From NCBI RefSeq assembly GCF_024397795.1, contig NZ_CP072983.1, forward strand, positions 558,001 through 622,000: a DNA stretch of 64,000 nt, given 5' to 3'. Origin of the DNA: Lactobacillus intestinalis. Its GTDB lineage: Bacteria > Bacillota > Bacilli > Lactobacillales > Lactobacillaceae. The notes beneath the pieces were generated by a model, which was given only the letters and a program-made list of their open reading frames with translations, made no database searches and was not told where the DNA came from. Positions 34,485 to 43,306 of the stretch are shown here, in pieces (the first letter of the stretch is position 1; each line of letters opens with the position of its first letter). Both the position numbers and the translations under genes were made by a program.

Positions 34485-35462
34485 ATGCTTAAAAGGTTAA
34501 TCGACTATAATGATGGCGAGGAGCTAGATTTAGTTGTTTATATCAAGAATTCGCAACTTCGTCATACCAAAAATAATAAGTTGTATCTGGCTTTGACCTT
34601 TGCAGATGGGTCAGGAGATATCCGTGGTAATTATTGGGATGCAGACCAGCGCGATGCTGATAGCTTTAGTTCAGGGACAATTGTGGAGCTGAATGGTAAG
34701 CGAGAAGAGTATCAAGGACGCCCTCAAATTAAGATTTATTCTTTGAGAGTGGTGGGACCTGATGAAGGATATGATTTGAACCAATTTGTAAAATCGGCCC
34801 CTGAAAAAGTCGACGACATGAAGGAAGAAATCAATAATTATGTGTTTAAGATTCTAAATCCTACCTGGAATCGAATTGTACGCTACTTGCTTGAGAAGTG
34901 GGGCAAGCGGTTTTATGATTATCCTGCTGGAAAAAGCAACCACCATGCAGTAAGAGGTGGTCTCGCATATCATACTTTATCCATGCTTAGGGATGCAGAT
35001 GGGATTAGTAGAAATTATCCGCAAGTAAATCAATCTTTACTTTTTGCGGGATGTATTTTGCATGATATGGGGAAGGTTCTAGAATTAAGTGGTCCAGCAG
35101 CTACCCAATATACTGCAGAAGGAAACTTGATTGGCCACTTGGTTTTAATTGATGAACAAATTATGATGGCTGCGCAAAAACTTCATCTTGATCTTGAAAG
35201 TGAAGATTTGCTTTTGCTTAGACACATGGTCTTGTCTCACCATGGTAAGTTTGAATATGGTTCACCAAAGTTGCCTGGGCTCCTTGAGGCAGAACTCCTG
35301 CATAGAATCGATGATTTAGATGCGACAGTTTATGCCGTGACAAATGCGCTACAACATACTAAACCGGGCAACTTTACCGAGCCACTCATGAGTCAAGACG
35401 GCAAGCGATTCTATCGTCCTAAAGTGGATGAAGCACTAGATAATTCAAGAAAATTAGAGTAA
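34485..35462 (+). CDS. yhaM: 3'-5' exoribonuclease YhaM
   Basis: The 325-residue protein has an N-terminal OB-fold (about 15-95, LVVYIKNSQLRHTKNNKLYLALTF-like pattern) and a C-terminal HD domain with GGLAYHTLSM, LHDMGK and HHGKFEYG. YhaM trims RNA 3' ends and can act on DNA. The gene follows yhaN by 4 bases, keeping the conserved yhaO-yhaN-yhaM order. A terminator follows and the convergent prsA gene lies beyond. Confidence 0.94.
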   Translation: MLKRLIDYNDGEELDLVVYIKNSQLRHTKNNKLYLALTFADGSGDIRGNYWDADQRDADSFSSGTIVELNGKREEYQGRPQIKIYSLRVVGPDEGYDLNQFVKSAPEKVDDMKEEINNYVFKILNPTWNRIVRYLLEKWGKRFYDYPAGKSNHHAVRGGLAYHTLSMLRDADGISRNYPQVNQSLLFAGCILHDMGKVLELSGPAATQYTAEGNLIGHLVLIDEQIMMAAQKLHLDLESEDLLLLRHMVLSHHGKFEYGSPKLPGLLEAELLHRIDDLDATVYAVTNALQHTKPGNFTEPLMSQDGKRFYRPKVDEALDNSRKLE

Positions 35463-35465
35463 AAG

Positions 35466-35497
35466 AAAAAGCTTTGGATTATTCCAAAGCTTTTCTT
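35466..35497. terminator. Terminator between yhaM and prsA
   Basis: The perfect 11-bp stem AAAAGCTTTGG/CCAAAGCTTTT with a 6-base loop serves yhaM and possibly the convergent prsA. Confidence 0.85.
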
Positions 35498-35508
35498 AGT
35501 CATAAGTC

Positions 35509-36408
35509 TTATTTGCTTAATTGGCTGCTTGATACGTATGATGACAATACGTTCTTCAAGTCATTATCCTTGATAGAAACGTCCGCCTTCTTCAAAACAG
35601 TGGCAATGACAGCACGCATAGTTTCTTGGTCTTGAGCCATTGATGCGTAAATTTCATTATCAATTGCTTTCTTGTGGTCAGCAAACTTACCCTTAGCTGG
35701 GTGAGAGATCATCTTGATTACGTGGTAACCGGATTGTGATTTAACTGGAGTATCAGTAACTTCACCACTCTTAAGCTTGAAGGCAGCAGTCTTGAATGAT
35801 GAATCTAAAGTAGTATCAGTTGAGTCAAATGCAGGGAGCTTACCAGCATTGTTCTTAGTTGCAGTATCAAGTGAGTATTTCTTAGCTAAACTCTTGAAGC
35901 TCTTACCATCCTTTAATTGCTTAATGATGTCGTTTGCAGTTGATTTCTTAGCAACTAAAATATGTTGAACAGTAACCTTAGGTTGGTAGCTCTTCCAAGC
36001 TTCTTGTTCTTGCTTCTTAGTTATTTTCTTAACACTCTTAAGAGCAGCTTCAGAAAGTAAGTTAGTCTTCAAGTTTTGTTTGAAAGTTGATGGAGTCATA
36101 CCGTTTTGTTGCAAAACAGCACTAAATTGTGATCCATATTGCTTCTTGTAGTTGTTGTATTGCTTATCAACTTGCTTTTGAGATACTTTGTTACCGTATT
36201 GTTCTTCCAAGGCACGGTTGATAATCATGTTAGCTAAAGTTGATTGACCTGCTTGAGACTTCTTCATTTCATCGTAATATTGTTCTTGGGTGATCTTACC
36301 ACCTTTGTAAGAAACAACAGTCTTACTGTTACTTGAACAAGCAGATAATGATAAAGCAACACCAGCTACTGCAACTGCTGCAGCAGCCTTTTTAATATAA
36401 TTCTTCAT
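35509..36408 (-). CDS. prsA: PrsA-like foldase lipoprotein (parvulin PPIase)
   Basis: The 299-residue protein has a lipoprotein signal with lipobox LSAC (Cys24), a SurA-like N-terminal chaperone region, and a parvulin domain at about 130-235 (VTVQHILVAKKS ... SGYHVIKM). It folds secreted proteins on the outer face of the membrane, such as PBPs and surface proteins of the kind encoded in this window. The tail after the domain is Ser/Lys-rich. The gene is near yhaM, hit and ecsAB as in Bacillus. Confidence 0.95.
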   Translation of the reverse strand: MKNYIKKAAAAVAVAGVALSLSACSSNSKTVVSYKGGKITQEQYYDEMKKSQAGQSTLANMIINRALEEQYGNKVSQKQVDKQYNNYKKQYGSQFSAVLQQNGMTPSTFKQNLKTNLLSEAALKSVKKITKKQEQEAWKSYQPKVTVQHILVAKKSTANDIIKQLKDGKSFKSLAKKYSLDTATKNNAGKLPAFDSTDTTLDSSFKTAAFKLKSGEVTDTPVKSQSGYHVIKMISHPAKGKFADHKKAIDNEIYASMAQDQETMRAVIATVLKKADVSIKDNDLKNVLSSYVSSSQLSK

Positions 36409-36518
36409 AAATTAAATTCTCCACATCCTTAATAAAATTAAGTAACTGTCACCTAATATACCATAATTTAAACTTTTACGTTTTTAATATCGCAAATTTT
36501 CACAGAAAAGTTAAACTT

Positions 36519-36857
36519 TTATTCAGATTTTGGATTTTCTAAATCATCGTCTACTTCATCTGCATCGCGCTTAATATTATTAATGATAGGTGCGGTTCTT
36601 TCTTCATAATGATGAACATCGTCACCAATATCACTAATGGCTCTTTCAGCAGCTGGCATATTTGCCATTAAATCTGCGCTAGCTTGTTTAGCCTTGTTGA
36701 TTCCATCCAAAAGACTCATTGCGTCATGCTGGAAACTTTCTAAATCTCGTTTTAGCGGAGCTCCTAAACGTTGACCGTTTTCGTCTTTAAATAGTGAAAC
36801 AGCCATCCCGGCTGCAAAACCAGCCATTAATCCAAATCCAAACTTGCTTATGCTCAT
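36519..36857 (-). CDS. YtxH-like small membrane protein
   Basis: The 112-residue protein has one N-terminal membrane segment with Gly and Ala (FGFGLMAGFAAGMAVSLF, residues 6-23). A Lys/Asp/Glu-rich helical tail follows, the general plan of YtxH proteins. The function is unknown, although relatives respond to stress. It lies 23 bases downstream of hit on the same strand and probably shares its transcript. Confidence 0.78.
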   Translation of the reverse strand: MSISKFGFGLMAGFAAGMAVSLFKDENGQRLGAPLKRDLESFQHDAMSLLDGINKAKQASADLMANMPAAERAISDIGDDVHHYEERTAPIINNIKRDADEVDDDLENPKSE

Positions 36858-36880
36858 TGTTTGCCCCTTATTACTTCTAG

Positions 36881-37318
36881 TTAAAATTGTTCCTTAATCT
36901 TTTCTGCAACTTCTTTATATTTTGCATCATCGTATTCGTCAGCGTTGTTACGCGTCATGAGCTTTAAGCCATCCCCTTCAAAGCGAGGAATGAAGTGGAT
37001 ATGTGAGTGCATTACCACTTGGTTAGCTGCCTTCCCATTGTTGGTGGTGATGTTCATTGCAGTAACATTTGGGAAAGCTTTCTTAATTGCGTTGGCGATT
37101 TCTGGTATGTATTGCAAATATTGTTTAGCATCATCTTTAGTGTAATCGAATAAGTTAACGATGTGCTTTTTTGGTACCATCAATGTATGACCAGGATTTA
37201 CTTGAGAAATATCAAGAAAGGCCTTCACATCATCGTTTTCAAATACGGTGTAGCTTGGAATTTCACCGCGGATGATTTTACAGAATAAACAGTCGTCGAC
37301 TAAATTATTATTTTCCAT
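36881..37318 (-). CDS. hit: HIT-family nucleotide hydrolase/transferase
   Basis: The 145-residue protein starts with a zinc-like CLFCKIIRGEIPSYTVFEND and contains the histidine triad HSHIHFIPR near residues 104-112. HIT proteins hydrolyse purine nucleoside phosphoramidates or dinucleotide polyphosphates. It is divergent from ecsA, an arrangement (hit next to ecsAB) conserved in Firmicutes. The ribosome site is GTGAGGA. Confidence 0.95.
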   Translation of the reverse strand: MENNNLVDDCLFCKIIRGEIPSYTVFENDDVKAFLDISQVNPGHTLMVPKKHIVNLFDYTKDDAKQYLQYIPEIANAIKKAFPNVTAMNITTNNGKAANQVVMHSHIHFIPRFEGDGLKLMTRNNADEYDDAKYKEVAEKIKEQF

Positions 37319-37482
37319 GTTAAATCCTCACTGTCTTTAGAATCTTATAGTTATTATGCTATCATAAATCTGGCAATATCTTTAACTGGAATGGGAGTTT
37401 AGTGGAAAAGAATTATAGAAAAACTATCAATTTAGTAAAAATTGGTAAATTTGAAGATAATTTTTTCTTAAAGCTGACCCTC

Positions 37483-37511
37483 TTGACGCAAAATAGAAGA
37501 AATCATGATAT
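37483..37511 (+). promoter_or_regulatory. Predicted ecsA promoter
   Basis: The -35 TTGACG (37483-37488), a 17-base spacer and -10 TGATAT (37506-37511) lie 36 bases before ecsA, which has an AAAGGA ribosome site. The rest of the 228-bp hit-ecsA gap holds no supported gene. Confidence 0.6.
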
Positions 37512-37546
37512 AAAGATATTTGCATTAATAAAGAAAGGAATATTTA

Positions 37547-38290
37547 ATGGCTTTAAAAATCGAACATTTAACAGGAGGCTATACAGGCGTTCCTGTAATT
37601 AAAGACATAAATTTAGAAATTAAACCAGGCCAAGCTTTGGGACTGATCGGTTTGAATGGGGCAGGTAAATCAACGACCATTAAACACATTTTAGGTTTAC
37701 TTCGTCCGCAAAAAGGGACGATTTCTTTGAATGGCGTAGTTTTAAGACAACAGCCCACCAAGTTTAAGCAAGAAGTAGCTTATATCCCGGAAACTTCAGT
37801 TTTGTATCCGGAATTAACTTTGAAAGAGCATCTGGAATTAACTATGCTTAGTTACAATCTAGACCAGGAAAAAGCTTGGAAGAGAGCACATGAACTTTTG
37901 AAGATGTTTAGATTGGATGACAAACTGGAATGGCTGCCAATCCACTTTTCAAAAGGAATGCGGCAAAAAGTGATGATTGTGTGTGCGTTTTTAGCAGATA
38001 CAAGTCTTTTGGTAATTGATGAGCCATTCACCGGGCTAGATCCACTGGCAGTGGCTAACTTGATTGATTTGATCAAAAAGGCCATTGCGGATAAAAAAAT
38101 GGTTTTGATGACTACGCACGTTTTAGCTGATGCTCAACAAGCAATTTCAAATTATGCCGTCTTGAATAACGGCACAATTGAAATTATCGGCAGTTTGAAA
38201 GAAATTCGCACGCATTATGGCTTGAAGCCGGACGATCCATTTGATCAACTATATTTAGCTTTGAATAGAGAGGATAATGGCCATGCGTGA
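37547..38290 (+). CDS. ecsA: ABC transporter ATP-binding protein EcsA
   Basis: The 247-residue ATPase has Walker A GLNGAGKST near residues 35-43, the signature FSKGMRQKVM and Walker B LLVIDEPFTGLDP. It pairs with EcsB and the complex influences secretion, regulated proteolysis and competence in Bacillus; the substrate is probably a peptide or lipid-related molecule. The gene overlaps ecsB by 8 bases. Confidence 0.94.
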   Translation: MALKIEHLTGGYTGVPVIKDINLEIKPGQALGLIGLNGAGKSTTIKHILGLLRPQKGTISLNGVVLRQQPTKFKQEVAYIPETSVLYPELTLKEHLELTMLSYNLDQEKAWKRAHELLKMFRLDDKLEWLPIHFSKGMRQKVMIVCAFLADTSLLVIDEPFTGLDPLAVANLIDLIKKAIADKKMVLMTTHVLADAQQAISNYAVLNNGTIEIIGSLKEIRTHYGLKPDDPFDQLYLALNREDNGHA

Positions 38291-39494
38291 GTTAGCGAAT
38301 AAAAGATTAAGCGAAAATCTTAAGCAGTCAATTAAGTATTTAACGCTTGTCTTCAACGATTTCTTTATTTTGGCATTGATTTTCTTATTTGGAGCCTTGA
38401 TGTTTTGGTATGCGCAAGCAATGAAAACAATACCTAATAACCTGTGGTTTTATAAGCCATTAGTTGGTATAATTTTGTTCTTGCCACTTTTAACAGGACA
38501 TTTAGTGACTTTAATTAAAGATGCGGATATGCAGTTCTTGTTTACTCAAGATGAAAAGATGGAAGACTACTTACGCCCAATGTATCGCTATAGTCTAATT
38601 TTGCCATTTATATTGGAGTTTTTGGTTGCGGGAATTCTATTTCCGTTTGCGACAGTGAAGGCTGGAATTTCAGTTTGGGGCTATATTTTAATGATCATTA
38701 CAATGTTAAGTTTGAAAGATGATCAGTTAATTATAGAAAAGCGCAATCTATATTTTGGCAAAAAGATCGATTTTTGGGTTAGCTGCCTTCTTGCCTTAGC
38801 TGTGGCCATTTTAGCGGCTTATAGTCAAACTGGTGCTTTGGTAATTTCGATTTGCGGAATGTTTATTGAGCCTAACTTTCAACCCATGTTTGGCAAAAGA
38901 ATGAATGTCAAAAAATTCTTTGATTGGCGTTATGCGGTTGATAGTGAAAAGGCGAGAAAAGATCGTGTCTATTCGATTTTCAGTATGTTTACCGATGTAA
39001 GTGAAAAACAAGTTACTATTAAACGAAGAAAGTATCTTGATTTCTTACTGCCAAAGAATTTGGGGAAAGAAAATCCAAATTCATTCTTGTATCGCAGATC
39101 GTTATTGAGAAATCCAGAATATTTAAACTTACTGGTAAGAATGACTGCATTTGCCGTGCTGATTTCATTCTTAGTGCAAGATTGGAAATGGGCCTTAGGT
39201 CTTTCAGCACTAGTAGTATTTTTGACAGTTTACCAATTATTACCAATGGCAACAGAATTTGACGGCAATATTATGTATCGCGTTTATCCAATTTCTACTG
39301 AGCATCGCGGTCGTAGTTTAGTTAAAGTGCTAAATTCTGCCTTGTTCTTACAATGGGGCATTATCAGTGTCTTTTGGCTGATTATTTTACCGATTAACTT
39401 GAATGTCTTTGAAGCAATTGCTGGCCTGTTCGTCTTTGTATGGGTCTTAACAGTGGCATATTTGCCTTATAAAGTGAAAACTAATAAGAAATAG
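38283..39494 (+). CDS. ecsB: ABC transporter permease EcsB
   Basis: The 403-residue protein has about eight hydrophobic segments and matches the EcsB plan, with soluble loops near residues 210-270. Start ATG 38283 is preferred because GAGAGG ends 9 bases before it; an ATG at 38277 would be only 3 bases from that site. It is translationally coupled to ecsA. trmB follows after 9 bases, so the transcript may include it. Confidence 0.92.
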   Translation: MRELANKRLSENLKQSIKYLTLVFNDFFILALIFLFGALMFWYAQAMKTIPNNLWFYKPLVGIILFLPLLTGHLVTLIKDADMQFLFTQDEKMEDYLRPMYRYSLILPFILEFLVAGILFPFATVKAGISVWGYILMIITMLSLKDDQLIIEKRNLYFGKKIDFWVSCLLALAVAILAAYSQTGALVISICGMFIEPNFQPMFGKRMNVKKFFDWRYAVDSEKARKDRVYSIFSMFTDVSEKQVTIKRRKYLDFLLPKNLGKENPNSFLYRRSLLRNPEYLNLLVRMTAFAVLISFLVQDWKWALGLSALVVFLTVYQLLPMATEFDGNIMYRVYPISTEHRGRSLVKVLNSALFLQWGIISVFWLIILPINLNVFEAIAGLFVFVWVLTVAYLPYKVKTNKK

Positions 39495-39503
39495 GGGAAG
39501 AAC

Positions 39504-40166
39504 ATGAGATTAAGAAATAAACCATGGGCTGTGAAGCTTGTTAATGAACATCCAGAAAGCGTATTGCAAAATCCTGATCCAGAAAAGAATATTGATTGGG
39601 CTGCACGTTTTGGAAATAATAATCCAATTGAAATTGAAGTTGGATCTGGAAAGGGCCACTTTATTACGACTTTAGCAGAGAATAATCCGGATAAAAATTA
39701 TGTGGCTTTGGAGTTGCAAACCACTGCTGCAGGAATTATTTTGAGAACTAAATTGGAAAAAGGCTTAGATAATTTACAAATTTTGCGCGGGGATGCGGCA
39801 GAAATTAATCATTTCTTTGATGAAAACAGCACTAGCGTGGTTTATTTAAACTTTAGTGATCCGTGGCCAAAGAGCCGTCATGAAAAAAGAAGACTCACTT
39901 ATAAGAGCTTTTTGGCAAAGTATCAACAAGTATTGAAGCCGGAAGGTCATTTGGAATTTAAGACAGATAATTCAGGACTTTATGCTTATTCAGTTCAAAG
40001 TATGAATAATTTTGGGATGCACTTTGATTTTGTATCAGTTGATCTACATCATGAAAAGCCTGAAATTTTGGAAAAGAATATTGAAACCGAATATGAGCAC
40101 AAGTTTGCAGCTAAAGGTAATCCGATTTATGCTCTTCATGCAAGTTTTGAAACAAAAAACTTGTAA
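39504..40166 (+). CDS. trmB: tRNA (guanine-N7-)-methyltransferase
   Basis: The 220-residue enzyme methylates G46 in tRNA. The SAM motif is IEVGSGKGHFI near residues 37-47. The catalytic/tRNA-binding FSDPWPKSRHEKRRLT lies near 116-131, and the C-terminal EYEHKFAAKGNPIY motif is near 195-208. It follows ecsB by 9 bases with an AGGGGAAG ribosome site, an order common in lactobacilli. Confidence 0.96.
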   Translation: MRLRNKPWAVKLVNEHPESVLQNPDPEKNIDWAARFGNNNPIEIEVGSGKGHFITTLAENNPDKNYVALELQTTAAGIILRTKLEKGLDNLQILRGDAAEINHFFDENSTSVVYLNFSDPWPKSRHEKRRLTYKSFLAKYQQVLKPEGHLEFKTDNSGLYAYSVQSMNNFGMHFDFVSVDLHHEKPEILEKNIETEYEHKFAAKGNPIYALHASFETKNL

Positions 40167-40223
40167 AATTTCACTTTAACATTTAAAATACTTATAAATA
40201 GTAAGTAAAGTGAGGCGCGAAAA

Positions 40224-40544
40224 ATGGAAGAAATTAAAGAACTTACACAAGATAAATTAGATGAAATCACTAAGAATGGACGTACCGTCTTGGAATTTTC
40301 GGCTGCGTGGTGCCCAGATTGCCGTTTCTTGGATCCATTTATGCCACAAATTGAAAAAGATTTTCCAAATGCTAAATTCTACAAGATCGACCGTGATGGC
40401 TCAATTGACATCGCAAAGAAATTAAATATTATGGGAATTCCTTCATTTGTTGTCTACCAAGATGGTCAAGAAATTGGTAGACTAGTAAATAAGGACCGTA
40501 AAACTAAACAACAAGTTGAAGATTTCTTGCGGTCACTTGACTAA
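40224..40544 (+). CDS. Thioredoxin-family protein
   Basis: The 106-residue protein has the thioredoxin fold pattern with redox site AAWCPDCRF (Cys-Pro-Asp-Cys) near residues 28-36 and the cis-Pro segment MGIPSFVVYQDG near 72-83. The CPDC site differs from the CGPC of classical thioredoxin, so it is a thioredoxin-like reductant of uncertain partner. It is cytoplasmic, with no signal. ytpR follows 23 bases later. Confidence 0.92.
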   Translation: MEEIKELTQDKLDEITKNGRTVLEFSAAWCPDCRFLDPFMPQIEKDFPNAKFYKIDRDGSIDIAKKLNIMGIPSFVVYQDGQEIGRLVNKDRKTKQQVEDFLRSLD

Positions 40545-40567
40545 CATAGAGGAGATTTTTAGAAAAA

Positions 40568-41212
40568 ATGATCACTAGTATTAATAAAGAAGCTTATCCA
40601 AATACTTTGATCGTTATCTTGGGCCAAGACAACGGCAGAAGTGAATTTGAAGAAAAGGATAATGTAACTCGCGTTACTGATAAAGATGGTAATTTAATCG
40701 GCTTTAATTTCTTCAATGTTGATGAAATTATCGATTACGATAAGTTGCCAAACGGCCAAGTTAAGTTAAGCAATGATGAACTTAAGAAGTTGAACGATCG
40801 TTTAAAGGAAAATGGCTTTAACGATGAACTTGCATATGGCAAGCCAACTTTGGTATATGGTTACGTTAAGACTTGTGAAAAGCACCCAGATTCAGATCAC
40901 CTTCATGTAACTACTGTTGATGTAGGTGGAGAAGAACACCAAATTGTTTGTGGTGCACCAAATATTGCTCAAGGACAAAAGGTTGTTGTTGCACTTCCTG
41001 GTACTTTAATGCCAAATGGTGCGCAAATTTGGCCAGGTGAACTCCGTGGAGTTGATTCATATGGCATGATTTGTTCAGCTAGAGAACTTGGTTTGCCACA
41101 CGCACCTCAAAAGCGCGGCATCATGGTTGTACCTGACGATTTTGAAGTTGGTGCTGAATTTGAACCAACTAAGTGTGATGAATTAATCGCTAGTGGCGAA
41201 ATTACTTTATAA
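40568..41212 (+). CDS. ytpR: YtpR-family tRNA-binding protein
   Basis: The 214-residue protein joins a DUF4479-type N-terminal domain (about 1-90) to a tRNA_bind OB-fold at about 95-205 (VYGYVKTCEKHPDSDHLHVTTVDVG, HQIVCGAPN, MICSARELGL). This OB-fold is like the N-terminal part of PheT and free EMAP/Trbp111 proteins. It binds structured tRNA, though its task is not settled. A terminator follows. Confidence 0.93.
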   Translation: MITSINKEAYPNTLIVILGQDNGRSEFEEKDNVTRVTDKDGNLIGFNFFNVDEIIDYDKLPNGQVKLSNDELKKLNDRLKENGFNDELAYGKPTLVYGYVKTCEKHPDSDHLHVTTVDVGGEEHQIVCGAPNIAQGQKVVVALPGTLMPNGAQIWPGELRGVDSYGMICSARELGLPHAPQKRGIMVVPDDFEVGAEFEPTKCDELIASGEITL

Positions 41213-41218
41213 TTTTTT

Positions 41219-41250
41219 AAAAAGCGTTGAGTTAATCTCAGCGCTTTTTT
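41219..41250 (+). terminator. Terminator after ytpR
   Basis: The stem AAAGCGTTGAG/CTCAGCGCTTT with a 5-base loop is followed by T residues. Confidence 0.85.
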
Positions 41251-41322
41251 GTGTACAAATATTAAGTTTTCCAAAAAAGTTAGAGAGAGTAAAATTTAGA
41301 TAAAGATGAAGGAGAATTAAAA

Positions 41323-43230
41323 ATGAAGCTCAATCGTAAAATTATATCTAGTGCAGTTGCTTTACTTGCTACAGCTTCTGCAGGTTTATTAACTGCGCAA
41401 ACAACTCATGCGCAAAGCGTGACTCTTCATCAGACCTATGATAAGACCGTGCTGCCTTATATTAGACAAAAGGGTAAATTTACGTCCGCTAATAAAACAA
41501 TTAAAGTTAAAAACTATAAATACTACGGCAAACCTACTTTAACAGCTGGTAGCAAATTTGTTTATGCGAATTCCACCACAATGTATACCATCAATGGTGA
41601 TGATTACTTCTATTTAGGCGATGGCGGCTATATAAAAGCGCAAAATGCTTCCGTCCAACCTCAAAAGAAACTCTTTATCTTAAACCAAAATTCTTATGTT
41701 TACGATAAAAATGGAAAAAGGCTAAAGACTTTCCGCGGAGGGAGGGCCTACTTCACAACCAATTCCAAAGTTAAGTATACAGGTAGCGAGGAATTCTACC
41801 GCAAACCTTATGTTTACTACCGAATTGGCAACAACACTTATGTAAACAGTGGCCAAATCAGCAAAGTAAACGGCAAGGGGGTTTTATTCGTTTCCCAAAA
41901 TTCCTATGTCTATAATTCTAAGGGTCAACATCAAAAACGCTTAATTGAGGCTGGAGAATTAGTACCTTACACTGGAAAAGTAGTGAATAAGTCTAATCAA
42001 TACTTCTATACTGAGTACAAAGACCGTCAACCTAATTTCTATTCTATTAAAAACTACAAGATCAAAGGCAACTACTATTTTAGAATTGGTAAGAACCAAT
42101 ATATTAAGGCCAACAATATCAATGCTATTAATGGTGAAACCCTCTATACTAAGCAACCAATTAAAGTTAAGATAATTACCGATACCTATGCTTACAATAA
42201 GGATCTTACCCAAATCGATAAAATGTATCGTAAAGGCCAAACAGTAACTGCCGATCAAATGATTACTACTGGCATGGGCGATTTTCAAGCAAGTTATTTC
42301 CGTGTAAAAGGAACAAGTAAAGATCCTGTTTACATTAACACTGGCTTATATGAAGAAGATGCCGATAGCCCATATGTTTGGAGTGGGGATCAAGGTCCAA
42401 CTTTAGCTAAGCAATATCTATTTCCTGAAAGCTACAATGATTTGATCTACACCGTAGCTAGCTTTAAAGGAAATAATGTAGCCTTTTACAATGTCAATGG
42501 CGAAAAGACGAACTATAAGACTGACGGCGATCAATTAGCAGTTAACCAAAAGATTTACCTTTGGAATACCAAAGAAAATAAGGCAGAGCTATATTATCAT
42601 GTTCAAAATTCATTAGTTTATAAAACTGGAGCTGAAGATGATCGTCATGATACAGCAATTAGCAATCTTTATGTAAAGGCTGATGATGTCGCAATTAGTG
42701 GTCAAAAGCTTACAACTCTCAATACTGCCTCTGAAGCTGAAGCAGATAGTAAATTAGCAACTAATTCAGAAAAAGCTGAACTTACGCAAGCAATTTCTGA
42801 TGCAGCTAGCGTTAAGGATTCAATCAAGTATCGCTTAGATAACTGGGTCGATCGCAGTCTATATGATCAAGCTGTAGAAAATGCTCAAACTATTGCTCAG
42901 GATAAAAATGCTACCAAGATGGCAGTTAAGGAAGCTTTGTGGCAGGTTGACTTTGCTAAGAAAAACTTAAAGGGTGCTAAAGTTAAGGTTAAGGATATCA
43001 ATAATTTAACTGCTATTGAAGCAGCTCAAGTCTTGAATGTGATTCGCCAAGCTTACTATAGTGGTAAGAACTATCCAATGGTGAGTGTTTATCAAAAATG
43101 GGCTCACAAGCCAGGATATTATCCCGCAGAAGGCTGGAAAGGCAACGATAAGACTAGGTACTACTTAATTCCAAGTGGCGGAGCTAAGAAGAAACTGTTG
43201 AATTTTTCTGATTTTGCTACTGAAAAATAG
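41323..43230 (+). CDS. Large secreted SLAP-domain surface protein with FIVAR-like region
   Basis: The 635-residue protein has a signal peptide (cleavage near THAQS, residue 31). A tandem series of SLAP-type segments lies in about 40-340, recognised by NSYVYDKNGKRLKTFRGG and YYRIGNNTYV patterns. A middle region contains further SLAP-like strands (380-470), and a helical FIVAR-like segment lies at about 480-555. The C-terminus is Tyr/Lys-rich. It is likely held on the wall by SLAP domains. The SLAP sequence resembles that of the 10597 protein, so they are paralogues. No LPxTG signal is present. Confidence 0.9.
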   Translation: MKLNRKIISSAVALLATASAGLLTAQTTHAQSVTLHQTYDKTVLPYIRQKGKFTSANKTIKVKNYKYYGKPTLTAGSKFVYANSTTMYTINGDDYFYLGDGGYIKAQNASVQPQKKLFILNQNSYVYDKNGKRLKTFRGGRAYFTTNSKVKYTGSEEFYRKPYVYYRIGNNTYVNSGQISKVNGKGVLFVSQNSYVYNSKGQHQKRLIEAGELVPYTGKVVNKSNQYFYTEYKDRQPNFYSIKNYKIKGNYYFRIGKNQYIKANNINAINGETLYTKQPIKVKIITDTYAYNKDLTQIDKMYRKGQTVTADQMITTGMGDFQASYFRVKGTSKDPVYINTGLYEEDADSPYVWSGDQGPTLAKQYLFPESYNDLIYTVASFKGNNVAFYNVNGEKTNYKTDGDQLAVNQKIYLWNTKENKAELYYHVQNSLVYKTGAEDDRHDTAISNLYVKADDVAISGQKLTTLNTASEAEADSKLATNSEKAELTQAISDAASVKDSIKYRLDNWVDRSLYDQAVENAQTIAQDKNATKMAVKEALWQVDFAKKNLKGAKVKVKDINNLTAIEAAQVLNVIRQAYYSGKNYPMVSVYQKWAHKPGYYPAEGWKGNDKTRYYLIPSGGAKKKLLNFSDFATEK

Positions 43231-43306
43231 GTCCTAAGTGATTTATGAAACCGAAAAAATGTTAAAATGAAAGACGAATATTTTTTGACATTGCGGGGAA
43301 ATAATT

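Noticed and set aside
37402..37602. Possible small basic protein upstream of ecsA
   Set aside because: It overlaps the ecsA promoter and start, has no ribosome site, and its end runs in another frame of ecsA.
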